A DNA stretch of 19,082 nt from NCBI GenBank assembly GCA_023424095.1, contig JAFAEG010000047.1:1-19082 (forward strand), read 5' to 3'. Both the position numbers and the translations under genes were made by a program. The notes under the pieces are model-generated. The model did not search any database, was not told the origin of the DNA, and saw only the letters and a list, made by a program, of their open reading frames with translations. Of the stretch, positions 7,543 to 13,771 are shown piece by piece. The DNA is from Pseudomonadota bacterium. GTDB lineage: Bacteria > Pseudomonadota > Alphaproteobacteria > Sphingomonadales > Sphingomonadaceae. Numbering within the stretch: the first letter of the stretch is position 1; each line of letters begins with the position of its first letter.

Positions 7543-8421
7543 GTGACCAGTGTGCTTTCCTCCGTCCGCATCGCAGCCGCCGCCGGCCTGCTGCTCCTCT
7601 CCGCGACGCCGGGCCCGGCGCTGGCGAGCGAGGCCGCGCGGCCGTTCGAGGCTCCGCAGGACCGCGAGTCATTCCAGCGCGCTTTGCGCTGCCTGACCGA
7701 AGCCATTTACTATGAGGCGCGCAGCGAATCGGATGACGGCCAGCGCGCCGTCGCCCAGGTCGTGCTGAACCGCGTCCGCCACCCTTCTTATCCGGCCAGC
7801 GTCTGCGGCGTGGTCTATCAGGGCTCCGAGCGCCGCACCGGCTGCCAGTTCAGCTTCACCTGCGACGGTTCGATGGCGCGCGGCGTTTCCGACGGCGCCT
7901 CCTGGTCGCGCGCGGAGCGGATCGCGACCTCTGCGCTGCGCGGCTCGGTCTTCCGCCCGGTCGGCCTTTCGCTCAATTATCACACCACCGCGATCCGCCC
8001 TTATTGGGCGCCGAGCCTCGTCCGCCACACCGTGATCGGCGCGCACATTTTCTACCGCCACCCCCGCGCCGGCAGCATCGATGCGTTCCAGCAGGCGCCG
8101 GCCGCGGTCGAGCCCGCCCCCGGCCGCCAGGCCTCGGTCAATTACGTCGCGCGCACGCCGCGCGCCGCCACCGCCAGCCGCACGCCGCCGGGCTTCCAGC
8201 CGGCGCGGATCGAGCGCGCCGTCGTCGAGCGGGCGCGGGTCGAGCAGGTCACGATCGAGCGGCCGACCTTCCAGCATCCCAGCGGCAGGAGCGCACGCCA
8301 GCGCCCCGCCCGCACCGCTGCGCAGGCCCAGCCCCGCACCCAGCAGGCCCGGCCCGCGCCGGTCAATCGCGGCCCGCGCACCACGATCGAAAATGGCGTC
8401 CGCGTCGCGCGCGGCTCCTGA
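7543..8421 (+). CDS. Exported SleB-type cell wall hydrolase with basic C-terminal tail
   Basis: 292 residues. A TAG at 7531 is in frame, so the start must be the GTG at 7543 or the GTG at 7552; no good ribosome site supports either. The N-terminus is a signal peptide ending near GPALAS. The hydrolase_2 (SleB) domain spans about residues 45-180: CLTEAIYYEARSESDDGQRA with the conserved Glu, AQVVLNRVRHPSYPASVCGV, CQFSFTCDG, and NYHTTAIRPYW. Family members cleave peptidoglycan as lytic transglycosylases or amidases in the periplasm. The last 110 residues are low-complexity Arg/Ala/Pro with repeats of ERA/ERAR type, probably a disordered wall-binding tail. The upstream gap carries two TTAACCG copies. 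Product class is firm; bond specificity is not. Confidence 0.92.
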   Translation: MTSVLSSVRIAAAAGLLLLSATPGPALASEAARPFEAPQDRESFQRALRCLTEAIYYEARSESDDGQRAVAQVVLNRVRHPSYPASVCGVVYQGSERRTGCQFSFTCDGSMARGVSDGASWSRAERIATSALRGSVFRPVGLSLNYHTTAIRPYWAPSLVRHTVIGAHIFYRHPRAGSIDAFQQAPAAVEPAPGRQASVNYVARTPRAATASRTPPGFQPARIERAVVERARVEQVTIERPTFQHPSGRSARQRPARTAAQAQPRTQQARPAPVNRGPRTTIENGVRVARGS

Positions 8422-8491
8422 TCGCACGACACCGCCCTCTCGCCGGCGCTTGACCGAAGCCGCATTTGGATCGACGCTGGCCGCACAGAGC

Positions 8492-8504
8492 GGGGAGCGA
8501 CTTG
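8492..8504 (+). promoter_or_regulatory. Ribosome binding site deciding a TTG start
   Basis: GGGGAG at 8492-8497 sits 4 bases before TTG at 8502, which opens MTDQAEVSADEALAAAREAL. The earlier in-frame TTG at 8466 has no such site, and its extra 12 residues look non-coding. This argues for the TTG at 8502 as the start of the cyclase gene. Confidence 0.6.
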
Positions 8505-10310
8505 ACCGACCAAGCCGAAGTCAGCGCGGACGAAGCGCTCGCCGCGGCCCGTGAGGCGCTCGGCCGGGGCGATCCGTTTCGCGCCTATGACGTGGTCGCG
8601 CGCGCCATCGCCGGCGGTGCGGCGTCGGAGGATCTGTCCCACCAGCAGGCGCTGACTCTGGCGCGGATGGGCGACACCCAACGCGCGCTCGACATCTTCC
8701 GGTCCGCCGGGCTCGATCGCTCGAGCAGTCCGCACAAGCGGGCGCTCGGCGCGCGGCTGCTCAAGGACAATGGCCTCGACGGCGATGCCGACCAGCTCGA
8801 GCAGGCCTATCGCGCCTATCTCGCAATCTATCGCGACAGCGGCGATTCCTATCCCGGTATCAATGCCGCGAGCCTGGCCTTGCTGACCGGCGACGCCGAA
8901 ACCTCCAGCGCCCTCGCTGCGGAGATTTTGGCGTTGCCGAAGGTCGCGGCGCCGGAAGATTATTACGACGCCGCCACCCGGGCCGAAGCCTCGCTCCTGC
9001 TCTGGCGGTTCAAGGATGCGGCCGAGGCGGCCCATCTCGCCCTCACCCTGCCCAATTGCACCGTCGGCAACCGCGCCACCACGGTGCGCCAATTGGGCGT
9101 GATCGCCGACCGGCTGAAGGTGCCGCCGGCCGCGCGCCGCGCCGTGCTGAACCCGCTCCGGGCGCCGGCCTCCTTCCATTATGCCGGCCACATCTTCCTG
9201 CCCAATCCGGCGGAGGAAGCGCGCCTGTCAGCCGAAATCGACGCGGCGCTCGACGCGCGCAATGCCGGCTATGCCTATGGCTCGATCGCCGCCGGCGCGG
9301 ACGTGCTGGTCGCCGAAGCGGTGCTTCGCCGGGGCGGCGAACTGAACATCGTCCTGCCCTGCATCAAGGAGGATTTCTTCGCCCAGTCGGTTCGCCCGGC
9401 CGGCGAACAATGGGTCGCCCGCGCCGAAGCCTGCCTCGCCGCCGCGGAGACGGTGACCTATTCCACGCGATTGAATTACGTCAGCGATCCCGGCCTGTTC
9501 GGCTATGGCGCGGCGGTCGCGATGGGCCGCGCTCTGCTGCGCGCCCAGCATCTCGCCACCAACGCCTTCCAGCTTGCCATCTGGGACGGCCAGCCGGGCG
9601 GCCCGGTCGGCACCGGCGCCGACGTCCTGCTCTGGCGCAATCGCGGCGGCGAGACGGAGGTGATCGACCCGGGCGGGATCGACCGTGCCTATCCGCGCCC
9701 CTCCGTCACCGCGGCGCCACCGCTGCCGCGCCGGACCGCCGCCATCTTGTTCACCGATTATGCCGGCTTCTCGCGCCTCGCCGAATCCGCTTACCCGGTG
9801 TTCGACCGCGAGATCATGGGCCGCGTCGCCGAAGTGCTCGCCGCCCAGCGCCACCACATCCTGGCCCGCAACACCTGGGGCGACGCCCTCTATCTGGTGA
9901 TGGAGAGCGCCGCCGCCGGGGCGGAGATCGCGCTTCACCTGCAGCGGGTGCTGAACGGCTATGACGCGCGCGGCCTCGGCCTGCCGCCCGAGCTGGGCGG
10001 GATGCGGATCGCGCTCCATTACGGCTCGGTCTATCAGTCGGAGGACCGGGTCACCGGCCTCGCCAATTTCCTCGGCAACGAAGTCGCCCGCGCTGCCCGG
10101 ATCGAGCCGGTGACGCCGCCCGGCGACGTCTACGTCACCGAACCGTTCGCGGCGATGGTCGCCCTGCACGCCCCCTATCGCTTCCGCTGCCGCTATGTCG
10201 GCCAGGTCGACCTGGCCAAGAAATATGGCGCCTTCCCGATGTACCGGCTGACCGCCGCCAAAGGGAACCGGCGGCGCAGCGACGTTGAACGCGATCGTTC
10301 CGACGGATAA
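8502..10310 (+). CDS. TPR / SLOG-like / class III nucleotide cyclase-domain protein
   Basis: 602 residues from the TTG at 8502. Residues 1-215 are helical, TPR-like, in the style of TRAFs-binding-type proteins. Residues 221-350 form a Rossmann-like segment: HYAGHIFLPNP, then AYGSIAAGADVLVAEAVLRR, then GGELNIVLP. It resembles SLOG/LOG domains (Gly-rich loop, G-A-D-x-L, GG-x-x-x-VLP); this match is by eye. Residues 410-590 are a class III cyclase domain: metal Asp419 in LFTDYAGFSRL, Asp461 in NTWGDALYLVM, and GNEVARAARIEPVTPPG. The last block normally reads V-N-x-A-A-R; here Asn is Ala529 while Arg533 is kept. No membrane segment is present. The product could be cAMP, cGMP or none. The TIR gene begins 26 bp downstream, suggesting an operon. 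Confidence 0.85.
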   Translation: MTDQAEVSADEALAAAREALGRGDPFRAYDVVARAIAGGAASEDLSHQQALTLARMGDTQRALDIFRSAGLDRSSSPHKRALGARLLKDNGLDGDADQLEQAYRAYLAIYRDSGDSYPGINAASLALLTGDAETSSALAAEILALPKVAAPEDYYDAATRAEASLLLWRFKDAAEAAHLALTLPNCTVGNRATTVRQLGVIADRLKVPPAARRAVLNPLRAPASFHYAGHIFLPNPAEEARLSAEIDAALDARNAGYAYGSIAAGADVLVAEAVLRRGGELNIVLPCIKEDFFAQSVRPAGEQWVARAEACLAAAETVTYSTRLNYVSDPGLFGYGAAVAMGRALLRAQHLATNAFQLAIWDGQPGGPVGTGADVLLWRNRGGETEVIDPGGIDRAYPRPSVTAAPPLPRRTAAILFTDYAGFSRLAESAYPVFDREIMGRVAEVLAAQRHHILARNTWGDALYLVMESAAAGAEIALHLQRVLNGYDARGLGLPPELGGMRIALHYGSVYQSEDRVTGLANFLGNEVARAARIEPVTPPGDVYVTEPFAAMVALHAPYRFRCRYVGQVDLAKKYGAFPMYRLTAAKGNRRRSDVERDRSDG

Positions 10311-10336
10311 GGCAGGGGAGCGAGCCGGGAGCAGTC

Positions 10337-11248
10337 ATGGAAGACAAGAAGCCGCCGAAGCTGTTCGTTAGCCACCCGTCGACCAAGGCGGATACCGCGC
10401 TACACATCGAAAAAGCGCTTAACGCCCGGGGCGTCGACTGCTGGATCGCCCCGCGCGACATCGAGCCCGGCGAGCAATGGGACATCGCGATCCGGCACGC
10501 CATCGCCGATACTGATGCGATGCTTCTGCTCTTCTGCATCGATTCCGAGCGCAGCAAGCAGGTGAAGCGCGAACTGATCCTCGCGGACCAGTCGAACAAG
10601 TCGATCATTCCGATGCGGCTCGAGCGGATCGAGCCGCACGAATTGTCCTATCACCTCGCCGATTCCCAGTGGATCGACTGGATCGAGCAGCGCGACGAAG
10701 CGATCGACCGGATCGCCGCCAAGGCGCGCGAATTCCAGGCCGGGCCACCGCCCGCCGCGCCGCCGCCCATGCCGCGCCCGCCCGCCGCCGCTCATCCGCA
10801 GCCGCCGGCCGCGGCAGCGCACCAGCACCCAGCTGCGTCCCATCCGCAGCCCGTGATGGGCGCACATGGCGCCGCCCCGCACTATCCGCCGCAGCCTTAT
10901 GGGCCGCCCAAGAGCCTGAAATGGCTATGGCTCAGCCTCGGCGGCCTGGCCGCTGCCGCCGCGATCGCCTTCGGCATATGGTGGTTCGCGCTGCGCACGC
11001 CGGTGACGCCGGTGTCGGAAGAATGGTTCGCCGGCACCTGGGCCGACACGCGCGAATGCCGCGAGATGGTCCGCTTCGATCGCGGCGGCTCACTGACCCT
11101 GCCCGACGGCAGCCAGGGGCGCTGGCGGATCGATGCGCCCAACGTGCTGATCATGGAGCGGGGCGGCGACACCGAGCGCCGCGTCCTCACGATCATTTCC
11201 CGCGAGGAAGTCAGCAGCCCCACCGGCCGCGCCTATCGTTGCCTCTGA
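10337..11248 (+). CDS. Membrane-anchored TIR-domain protein
   Basis: 303 residues; CCGGGAG before the ATG gives a ribosome site. The N-terminal TIR domain (about 6-125) shows KLFVSHPSTKADTALHIEKAL, CWIAPRDIEPGEQW, the DAMLLLFCIDSERS strand, KQVKRELILA with Glu79 at the position of the NADase catalytic Glu, and SYHLADSQWIDWIE. A Pro/Ala/His-rich linker (about 135-190) leads to one transmembrane helix (about 195-217, KWLWLSLGGLAAAAAIAFGI). A small beta-rich C-terminal domain follows (about 222-303, EEWFAGTWADTREC through RAYRCL) and looks lipocalin-like (inference). TIR would be cytoplasmic and the C-terminal domain periplasmic. Bacterial TIR domains often hydrolyse or cyclise NAD; activity here is untested. 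It is probably co-transcribed with the upstream SLOG-like/cyclase gene. Confidence 0.9.
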   Translation: MEDKKPPKLFVSHPSTKADTALHIEKALNARGVDCWIAPRDIEPGEQWDIAIRHAIADTDAMLLLFCIDSERSKQVKRELILADQSNKSIIPMRLERIEPHELSYHLADSQWIDWIEQRDEAIDRIAAKAREFQAGPPPAAPPPMPRPPAAAHPQPPAAAAHQHPAASHPQPVMGAHGAAPHYPPQPYGPPKSLKWLWLSLGGLAAAAAIAFGIWWFALRTPVTPVSEEWFAGTWADTRECREMVRFDRGGSLTLPDGSQGRWRIDAPNVLIMERGGDTERRVLTIISREEVSSPTGRAYRCL

Positions 11249-11258
11249 TTCGAGAGAA

Positions 11259-11339
11259 CGGCACCGGCCCTCACCCCCGCCCGGCCACCCACTAGGGTAC
11301 GCTGTCTGGGAGGCCGGGTGGGGGTGAGGGCCGGTGCCG
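11259..11339. repeat. 81-bp palindromic intergenic element
   Basis: The left arm at 11259-11285 (CGGCACCGGCCCTCACCCCC onward) and the right arm ending at 11339 are reverse complements over about 27 bp with one mismatch. They enclose a 26-base centre containing CACTAGGGTACGCTGTC. It lies 10 bp after the TIR gene stop. Form and size fit a REP/MITE-type dispersed element or a very stable terminator. No transposase is adjacent. Confidence 0.85.
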
Positions 11340-11340
11340 A

Positions 11341-11356
11341 TCCCGCGCGAGCGGGA
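11341..11356. terminator. Short GCGA-loop hairpin between convergent genes
   Basis: TCCCGC (11341-11346) pairs with GCGGGA (11351-11356) around a GCGA tetraloop. It sits between the convergent TIR gene and the small minus-strand gene ending at 11362, immediately after the 81-bp palindrome. Confidence 0.45.
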
Positions 11357-11361
11357 CAAAG

Positions 11362-11640
11362 CTAGTGCCGAGTCACTTCCGGCCCGGCGCTGCCGAGATG
11401 CTCGATGAAGCGCTGGATCTGCCGCCACCGGCAATAATGCACGACATTGCCCAGCTCGCGGCTGCGGCAGGCGCGCGACGCCGCCTCGTCCGCGGCGAAA
11501 TCGCCGAACCGCTCGATCAGGTCGGCCGCTTCGCGCGCGGCGGCGGCATCGGGAATATGGACATGAGTCTGCAAGTCGGGTTCCGCGTCTGAACTGGTGT
11601 GGCGGCGCTCTAACCCCGAGGCGATTGTGAAAGCGCGCAC
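11362..11640 (-). CDS. Small conserved-looking hypothetical protein
   Basis: On the minus strand the frame encodes a helical protein with a coherent core: THVHIPDAAAAREAADLIER, FGDFAADEAASRACRSRELG and NVVHYCRWRQIQRFIEHLG. It has an Ala-rich amphipathic helix and a Cys-Arg-Trp motif near the end, with no signal peptide or membrane helix. The overlapping plus-strand frame (11365-11592) looks less natural and is judged a shadow. The start is uncertain: TTG at 11655, GTG at 11640 (used here) and TTG at 11574 (with GCGGAA upstream, about 70 residues) are all possible, and none has a strong ribosome site. I do not recognise a named family and assign no function. It is convergent with the TIR gene. 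Confidence 0.6.
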   Translation of the reverse strand: MRAFTIASGLERRHTSSDAEPDLQTHVHIPDAAAAREAADLIERFGDFAADEAASRACRSRELGNVVHYCRWRQIQRFIEHLGSAGPEVTRH

Positions 11641-11713
11641 GTTAATCTTAAACAAGAAATTGACGACGAATTCTGCAATGGCCCAGATCCGCGCGTAATG
11701 TCATAGGCAAAGC

Positions 11714-11905
11714 ATGAACAACCCACTCGAAAAGCCCAAGCCGCGCCGCGGGACCATGGCGGGCGGCGTCTTCTTCGCCGTCGGCGTGATCGCCGGCGTC
11801 GTGATCGGCACACTTTACGGCCAGCCGAGCATCGGCATGATCGCCGGCGCCGGTGCCGGCCTGCTGCTGGTCGGCCTGGTCTGGATGATCGACCGCCGCC
11901 GCTAG
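11714..11905 (+). CDS. Small two-helix membrane protein
   Basis: 63 residues. A basic Pro-rich N-terminus (MNNPLEKPKPRRG) is followed by two hydrophobic helices, roughly residues 15-35 (MAGGVFFAVGVIAGVVIGTL) and 41-59 (IGMIAGAGAGLLLVGLVWM), and a terminal DRRR. Positive charges at both ends predict both termini on the cytoplasmic side, with a short periplasmic turn at YGQPS. The Gly-rich helices suggest helix packing or oligomerisation. The ribosome site is weak (AGGCAAAGC). The next gene starts 24 bp downstream on the same strand, so the two may be co-transcribed. Function is unknown; a glycine-zipper membrane protein is a fair description. Confidence 0.8.
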   Translation: MNNPLEKPKPRRGTMAGGVFFAVGVIAGVVIGTLYGQPSIGMIAGAGAGLLLVGLVWMIDRRR

Positions 11906-11929
11906 CCGGCCATCGCAAGGGGGGAGCGA

Positions 11930-12343
11930 ATGAACAGGTCAAGGTTGCTGGGGGTCGCATCACTCGCGCTGCTGGCTGGTATCTGGTCCGGGCCGGCGTC
12001 TGCCCAACAGCAAGATTGGCGACCATCCAGCAGCAGCGGTGGGCAAACGGCCTATATCGACGCGGCGTCGATCCAGCGTGAGGGCGACAAGGTGCGCTTC
12101 TGGCGCGAGGTGCGTTCGGCCTCCCCGAGGACCTTCCAGGGCGGCGAACGCTATGACCGGCTCGGCGCACGGGTTGAGGTGGACTGCCGCGCCCGCACCA
12201 TGTCCAGCCTGGAAGTCTATGCGAAGCTCGGCGACCGGGTGATTGGGGGCGGCGCCGCGTCGGGGCGGGTCGATCCGATCGAAGCCGGGAGCACCGCCGA
12301 TAGCGACATGCGCGCCGTCTGCTTCAACGACTGGCCGAATTAG
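11930..12343 (+). CDS. Exported surface-adhesin-E-like protein
   Basis: 137 residues with a strong ribosome site (AGGGGGGAGCGA) before the ATG. The N-terminus MNRSRLLGVASLALLAGIWS, ending in GPASA, is a signal peptide with cleavage expected before QQQDW. The mature part has AYIDAASIQREGDKVRFWRE, then VEVDCRARTMSSLEVYAK, and a second Cys near the end (AVCFNDWPN). The YIDAxSIxRxGDxVxFW pattern and the paired Cys resemble the surface-adhesin protein E-like domain found in many small periplasmic proteins (by eye). An adhesion role is only a family label. Its 3' end overlaps the convergent DUF423 gene by 20 bp. Confidence 0.8.
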   Translation: MNRSRLLGVASLALLAGIWSGPASAQQQDWRPSSSSGGQTAYIDAASIQREGDKVRFWREVRSASPRTFQGGERYDRLGARVEVDCRARTMSSLEVYAKLGDRVIGGGAASGRVDPIEAGSTADSDMRAVCFNDWPN

Positions 12344-12701
12344 GCCGCGCCAGCCGCCACGCCGCGAGCAGCCAGCCCGCGATCATCAGCACCCCGCCCA
12401 CCGGCGTCACCATGCCGAGCCCGCGATAGCCGGTCAGCGCCATCGCATAGAGGCTGCCGGCGAACAGGATCGTGCCCAGGCCGATCAGGATCGCGGCGAG
12501 GCCCAGCCGCCGCGGCAGCGCTCCCAGCGCCACCAGCCCGACCGCATTCCACAGCTGATACTGGCAGCCATTGTGCCACCAATCGAGCTGCTGCGCGTCG
12601 AGCACGTTCTTCAGCGCATGCGCACCGAACGCGCCCAAAGCGATCCCCAGAGCGGCGAGCAAGGCGCCGGCCGCCGCAATGCGCTGTCCACTGCCCGTCA
12701 T
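12324..12701 (-). CDS. DUF423 family inner-membrane protein
   Basis: 125 residues from the ATG at 12701, preceded by GGCGGAGGTGG; upstream codons to 12743 are discounted for this reason. Four hydrophobic segments are visible: about 5-28 (AAAGALLAALGIALGAFGAH), 48-62 (WNAVGLVALGAL), 66-90 (GLAAILIGLGTILFAGSLYA) and 95-118 (GLGMVTPVGGVLMIAGWLLA). The motifs GAFGAHALK, YQLWNAVGL, GSLYAMALTG and TPVGGVLMIAGW are the standard DUF423 (YgdD-type) blocks, and the length is normal. The biochemical function of the family is not known to me. The stop at 12324 lies inside the 3' end of the convergent secreted-protein gene. Confidence 0.92.
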   Translation of the reverse strand: MTGSGQRIAAAGALLAALGIALGAFGAHALKNVLDAQQLDWWHNGCQYQLWNAVGLVALGALPRRLGLAAILIGLGTILFAGSLYAMALTGYRGLGMVTPVGGVLMIAGWLLAAWRLARPNSASR

Positions 12702-12780
12702 CTTCGCATCCACCTCCGCCGGAAGGGCAATCGCGCCCCGCACTCCCTTGGGACCCCTTCTAGCGCAAGCCGCCAGTCCC

Positions 12781-13431
12781 TCAACTCAAGCGCCGGCCCA
12801 CCCATACCGCGCGGCCGACCAGTTCCACCTTGGCGGGGTCGCAATCCGGCCAGCTCGGATAGGCCTCATTGTCACTGCGGATCGTGACGCTCTTGTTGAC
12901 CGGGTTGAAGGCGAGCCGTTTCACCATCAGCGCCCCTTCCAGCCGAAGCACATAGATGCCGTCCCTCAGCCGCTGCCGCCCGTCGCAGCGATCGACCAAA
13001 ATCTCGTCGCCATGGGCCAGTGACGGCAACATCGAATCGCCGTCGACGCGGATGATCGACAGCCCCTCCGGCCCGCCGCTCGCCACCGCCCGCAACCAGG
13101 CCGGATCGAAGGCGACATGCGCCCGCGCCCGTTCGTCGCCGGCCAGCGCCCCCGGCCCGGCCGAGGCGCCGATATCGAGCAACGGCACCGCCACCGGCGC
13201 GGCGCGATCATTGGCCGGGGCTTCCACTTTCTCCCCGCCCAGCAAGGCCTCATCGACCTCGAAATAACGGGCGAGGCGCCGGCGGTCCTGCTCGGCCAGC
13301 CGCTTGGGCGTGCCGCGCTTGATGAACTGCTGCACATAAGCGGAATTGCGCCCGAGCAGCCGCGACAGGCCGGAATAATCCTCGCCGCGCTCCTCGATCA
13401 GCCGCTGCAGCGCCGCGCGCGCATTCTCCAT
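12781..13431 (-). CDS. HTH / S24 (LexA-CI type) transcriptional repressor
   Basis: 216 residues. The N-terminal 60 form an HTH-like region (ENARAALQRLIEERGEDYSG, then SRLLGRNSAYVQQFIKRGTP). A linker leads to the S24 domain with DIGASAGPGA (possible Ala91-Gly92 cleavage site), the catalytic Ser133 in VDGDSMLPSL and Lys171 in ALMVKRL, and a C-terminal strand VGRAVWVGRR. Both catalytic residues of the Ser-Lys dyad are intact, so RecA-stimulated self-cleavage is possible but not proven. It is not LexA itself: the HTH differs from the LexA winged helix. Two matching dyads at 13497-13532 lie just upstream, one inside its likely promoter, so autorepression is inferred. The gene diverges from two small coupled genes. 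Confidence 0.92.
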   Translation of the reverse strand: MENARAALQRLIEERGEDYSGLSRLLGRNSAYVQQFIKRGTPKRLAEQDRRRLARYFEVDEALLGGEKVEAPANDRAAPVAVPLLDIGASAGPGALAGDERARAHVAFDPAWLRAVASGGPEGLSIIRVDGDSMLPSLAHGDEILVDRCDGRQRLRDGIYVLRLEGALMVKRLAFNPVNKSVTIRSDNEAYPSWPDCDPAKVELVGRAVWVGRRLS

Positions 13432-13489
13432 GCCTCACTCCCTCAGCGGATCGGCCACCCGGCGGCGACCGCCCCGAATACACCTCTCC

Positions 13490-13517
13490 ATTATGGCTAG
13501 GAAAAATCCTAGACAAG
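13490..13517 (-). promoter_or_regulatory. Likely promoter of the S24 repressor gene
   Basis: Read on the minus strand, CTTGTC (13512-13517) and CATAAT (13490-13495) are separated by 16 bp, an acceptable -35/-10 pair. The spacer holds operator 1 almost exactly, the classic arrangement for repressor autoregulation. Confidence 0.5.
13497..13512. promoter_or_regulatory. Operator 1: perfect dyad CTAGGA-AAAA-TCCTAG
   Basis: A perfect 6-bp inverted repeat around a 4-bp A-tract, between the divergent S24 repressor and the 63-residue gene. The core TAGGA-N4-TCCTA recurs 20 bp away. Probable binding site of the S24 repressor (inference from position and symmetry). Confidence 0.75.
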
Positions 13518-13532
13518 TAGGATTTCTCCTAG
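13517..13532. promoter_or_regulatory. Operator 2: dyad TAGGA-TTTC-TCCTA
   Basis: Same half-sites and spacer length as operator 1. Centre-to-centre distance is 20 bp, about two helical turns, so two dimers would sit on one DNA face, as in cooperative phage-repressor operators. It lies 48 bp before the start of the plus-strand gene. Confidence 0.75.
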
Positions 13533-13579
13533 CAGCGTGAACATAACACGAACATTCGAGTCGCGCCAAGGAGAGAGTG

Positions 13580-13771
13580 ATGGGCCTGTTACCCCGGATC
13601 GAACGCCATTTGCGGCGCACCAAGATGAAGCCCGCCGTCTTTGGCCGGGCAGCCGTGCGCGACCCGCGCTTCGTCTTCGACCTGCGCCTCGGCCGCGAGC
13701 CGCGCATCAGCACCGAACGCCGAGTCCATGCCTGGCTCGACGCACACGGCGCGGAGGGCAGCAGCCGATGA
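13580..13771 (+). CDS. Small basic protein, probable HTH-like DNA-binding domain
   Basis: 63 residues from the ATG at 13580, with AAGGAGAGA upstream; the adjacent GTG at 13577 is a poorer start. The sequence MGLLPRIERHLRRTKMKPAV followed by FGRAAVRDPRFVFDLRLGRE and PRISTERRVHAWLDAHG has the spacing of a compact HTH: helix, turn, FGRxAVxDPxFVxxLxxGR as the putative recognition region, then a final helix. It resembles small alphaproteobacterial proteins I recall as hypothetical. Strong basic charge fits nucleic-acid binding. It overlaps the next gene by ATGA, so the two are translationally coupled. It lies directly downstream of the S24 operators and is probably repressed by that protein. Function unproven. 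Confidence 0.75.
   Translation: MGLLPRIERHLRRTKMKPAVFGRAAVRDPRFVFDLRLGREPRISTERRVHAWLDAHGAEGSSR

Noticed and set aside
11365..11592. 75-residue plus-strand frame
   Set aside because: It opposes the minus-strand frame with the more coherent core (HYCRWRQIQRFIEHL); its own composition looks like a shadow, though the choice is only moderately sure.
12324..12743. Longer DUF423 start at 12743
   Set aside because: The ATG at 12701 has a good GGAGGT site and starts at the family's usual N-terminus.
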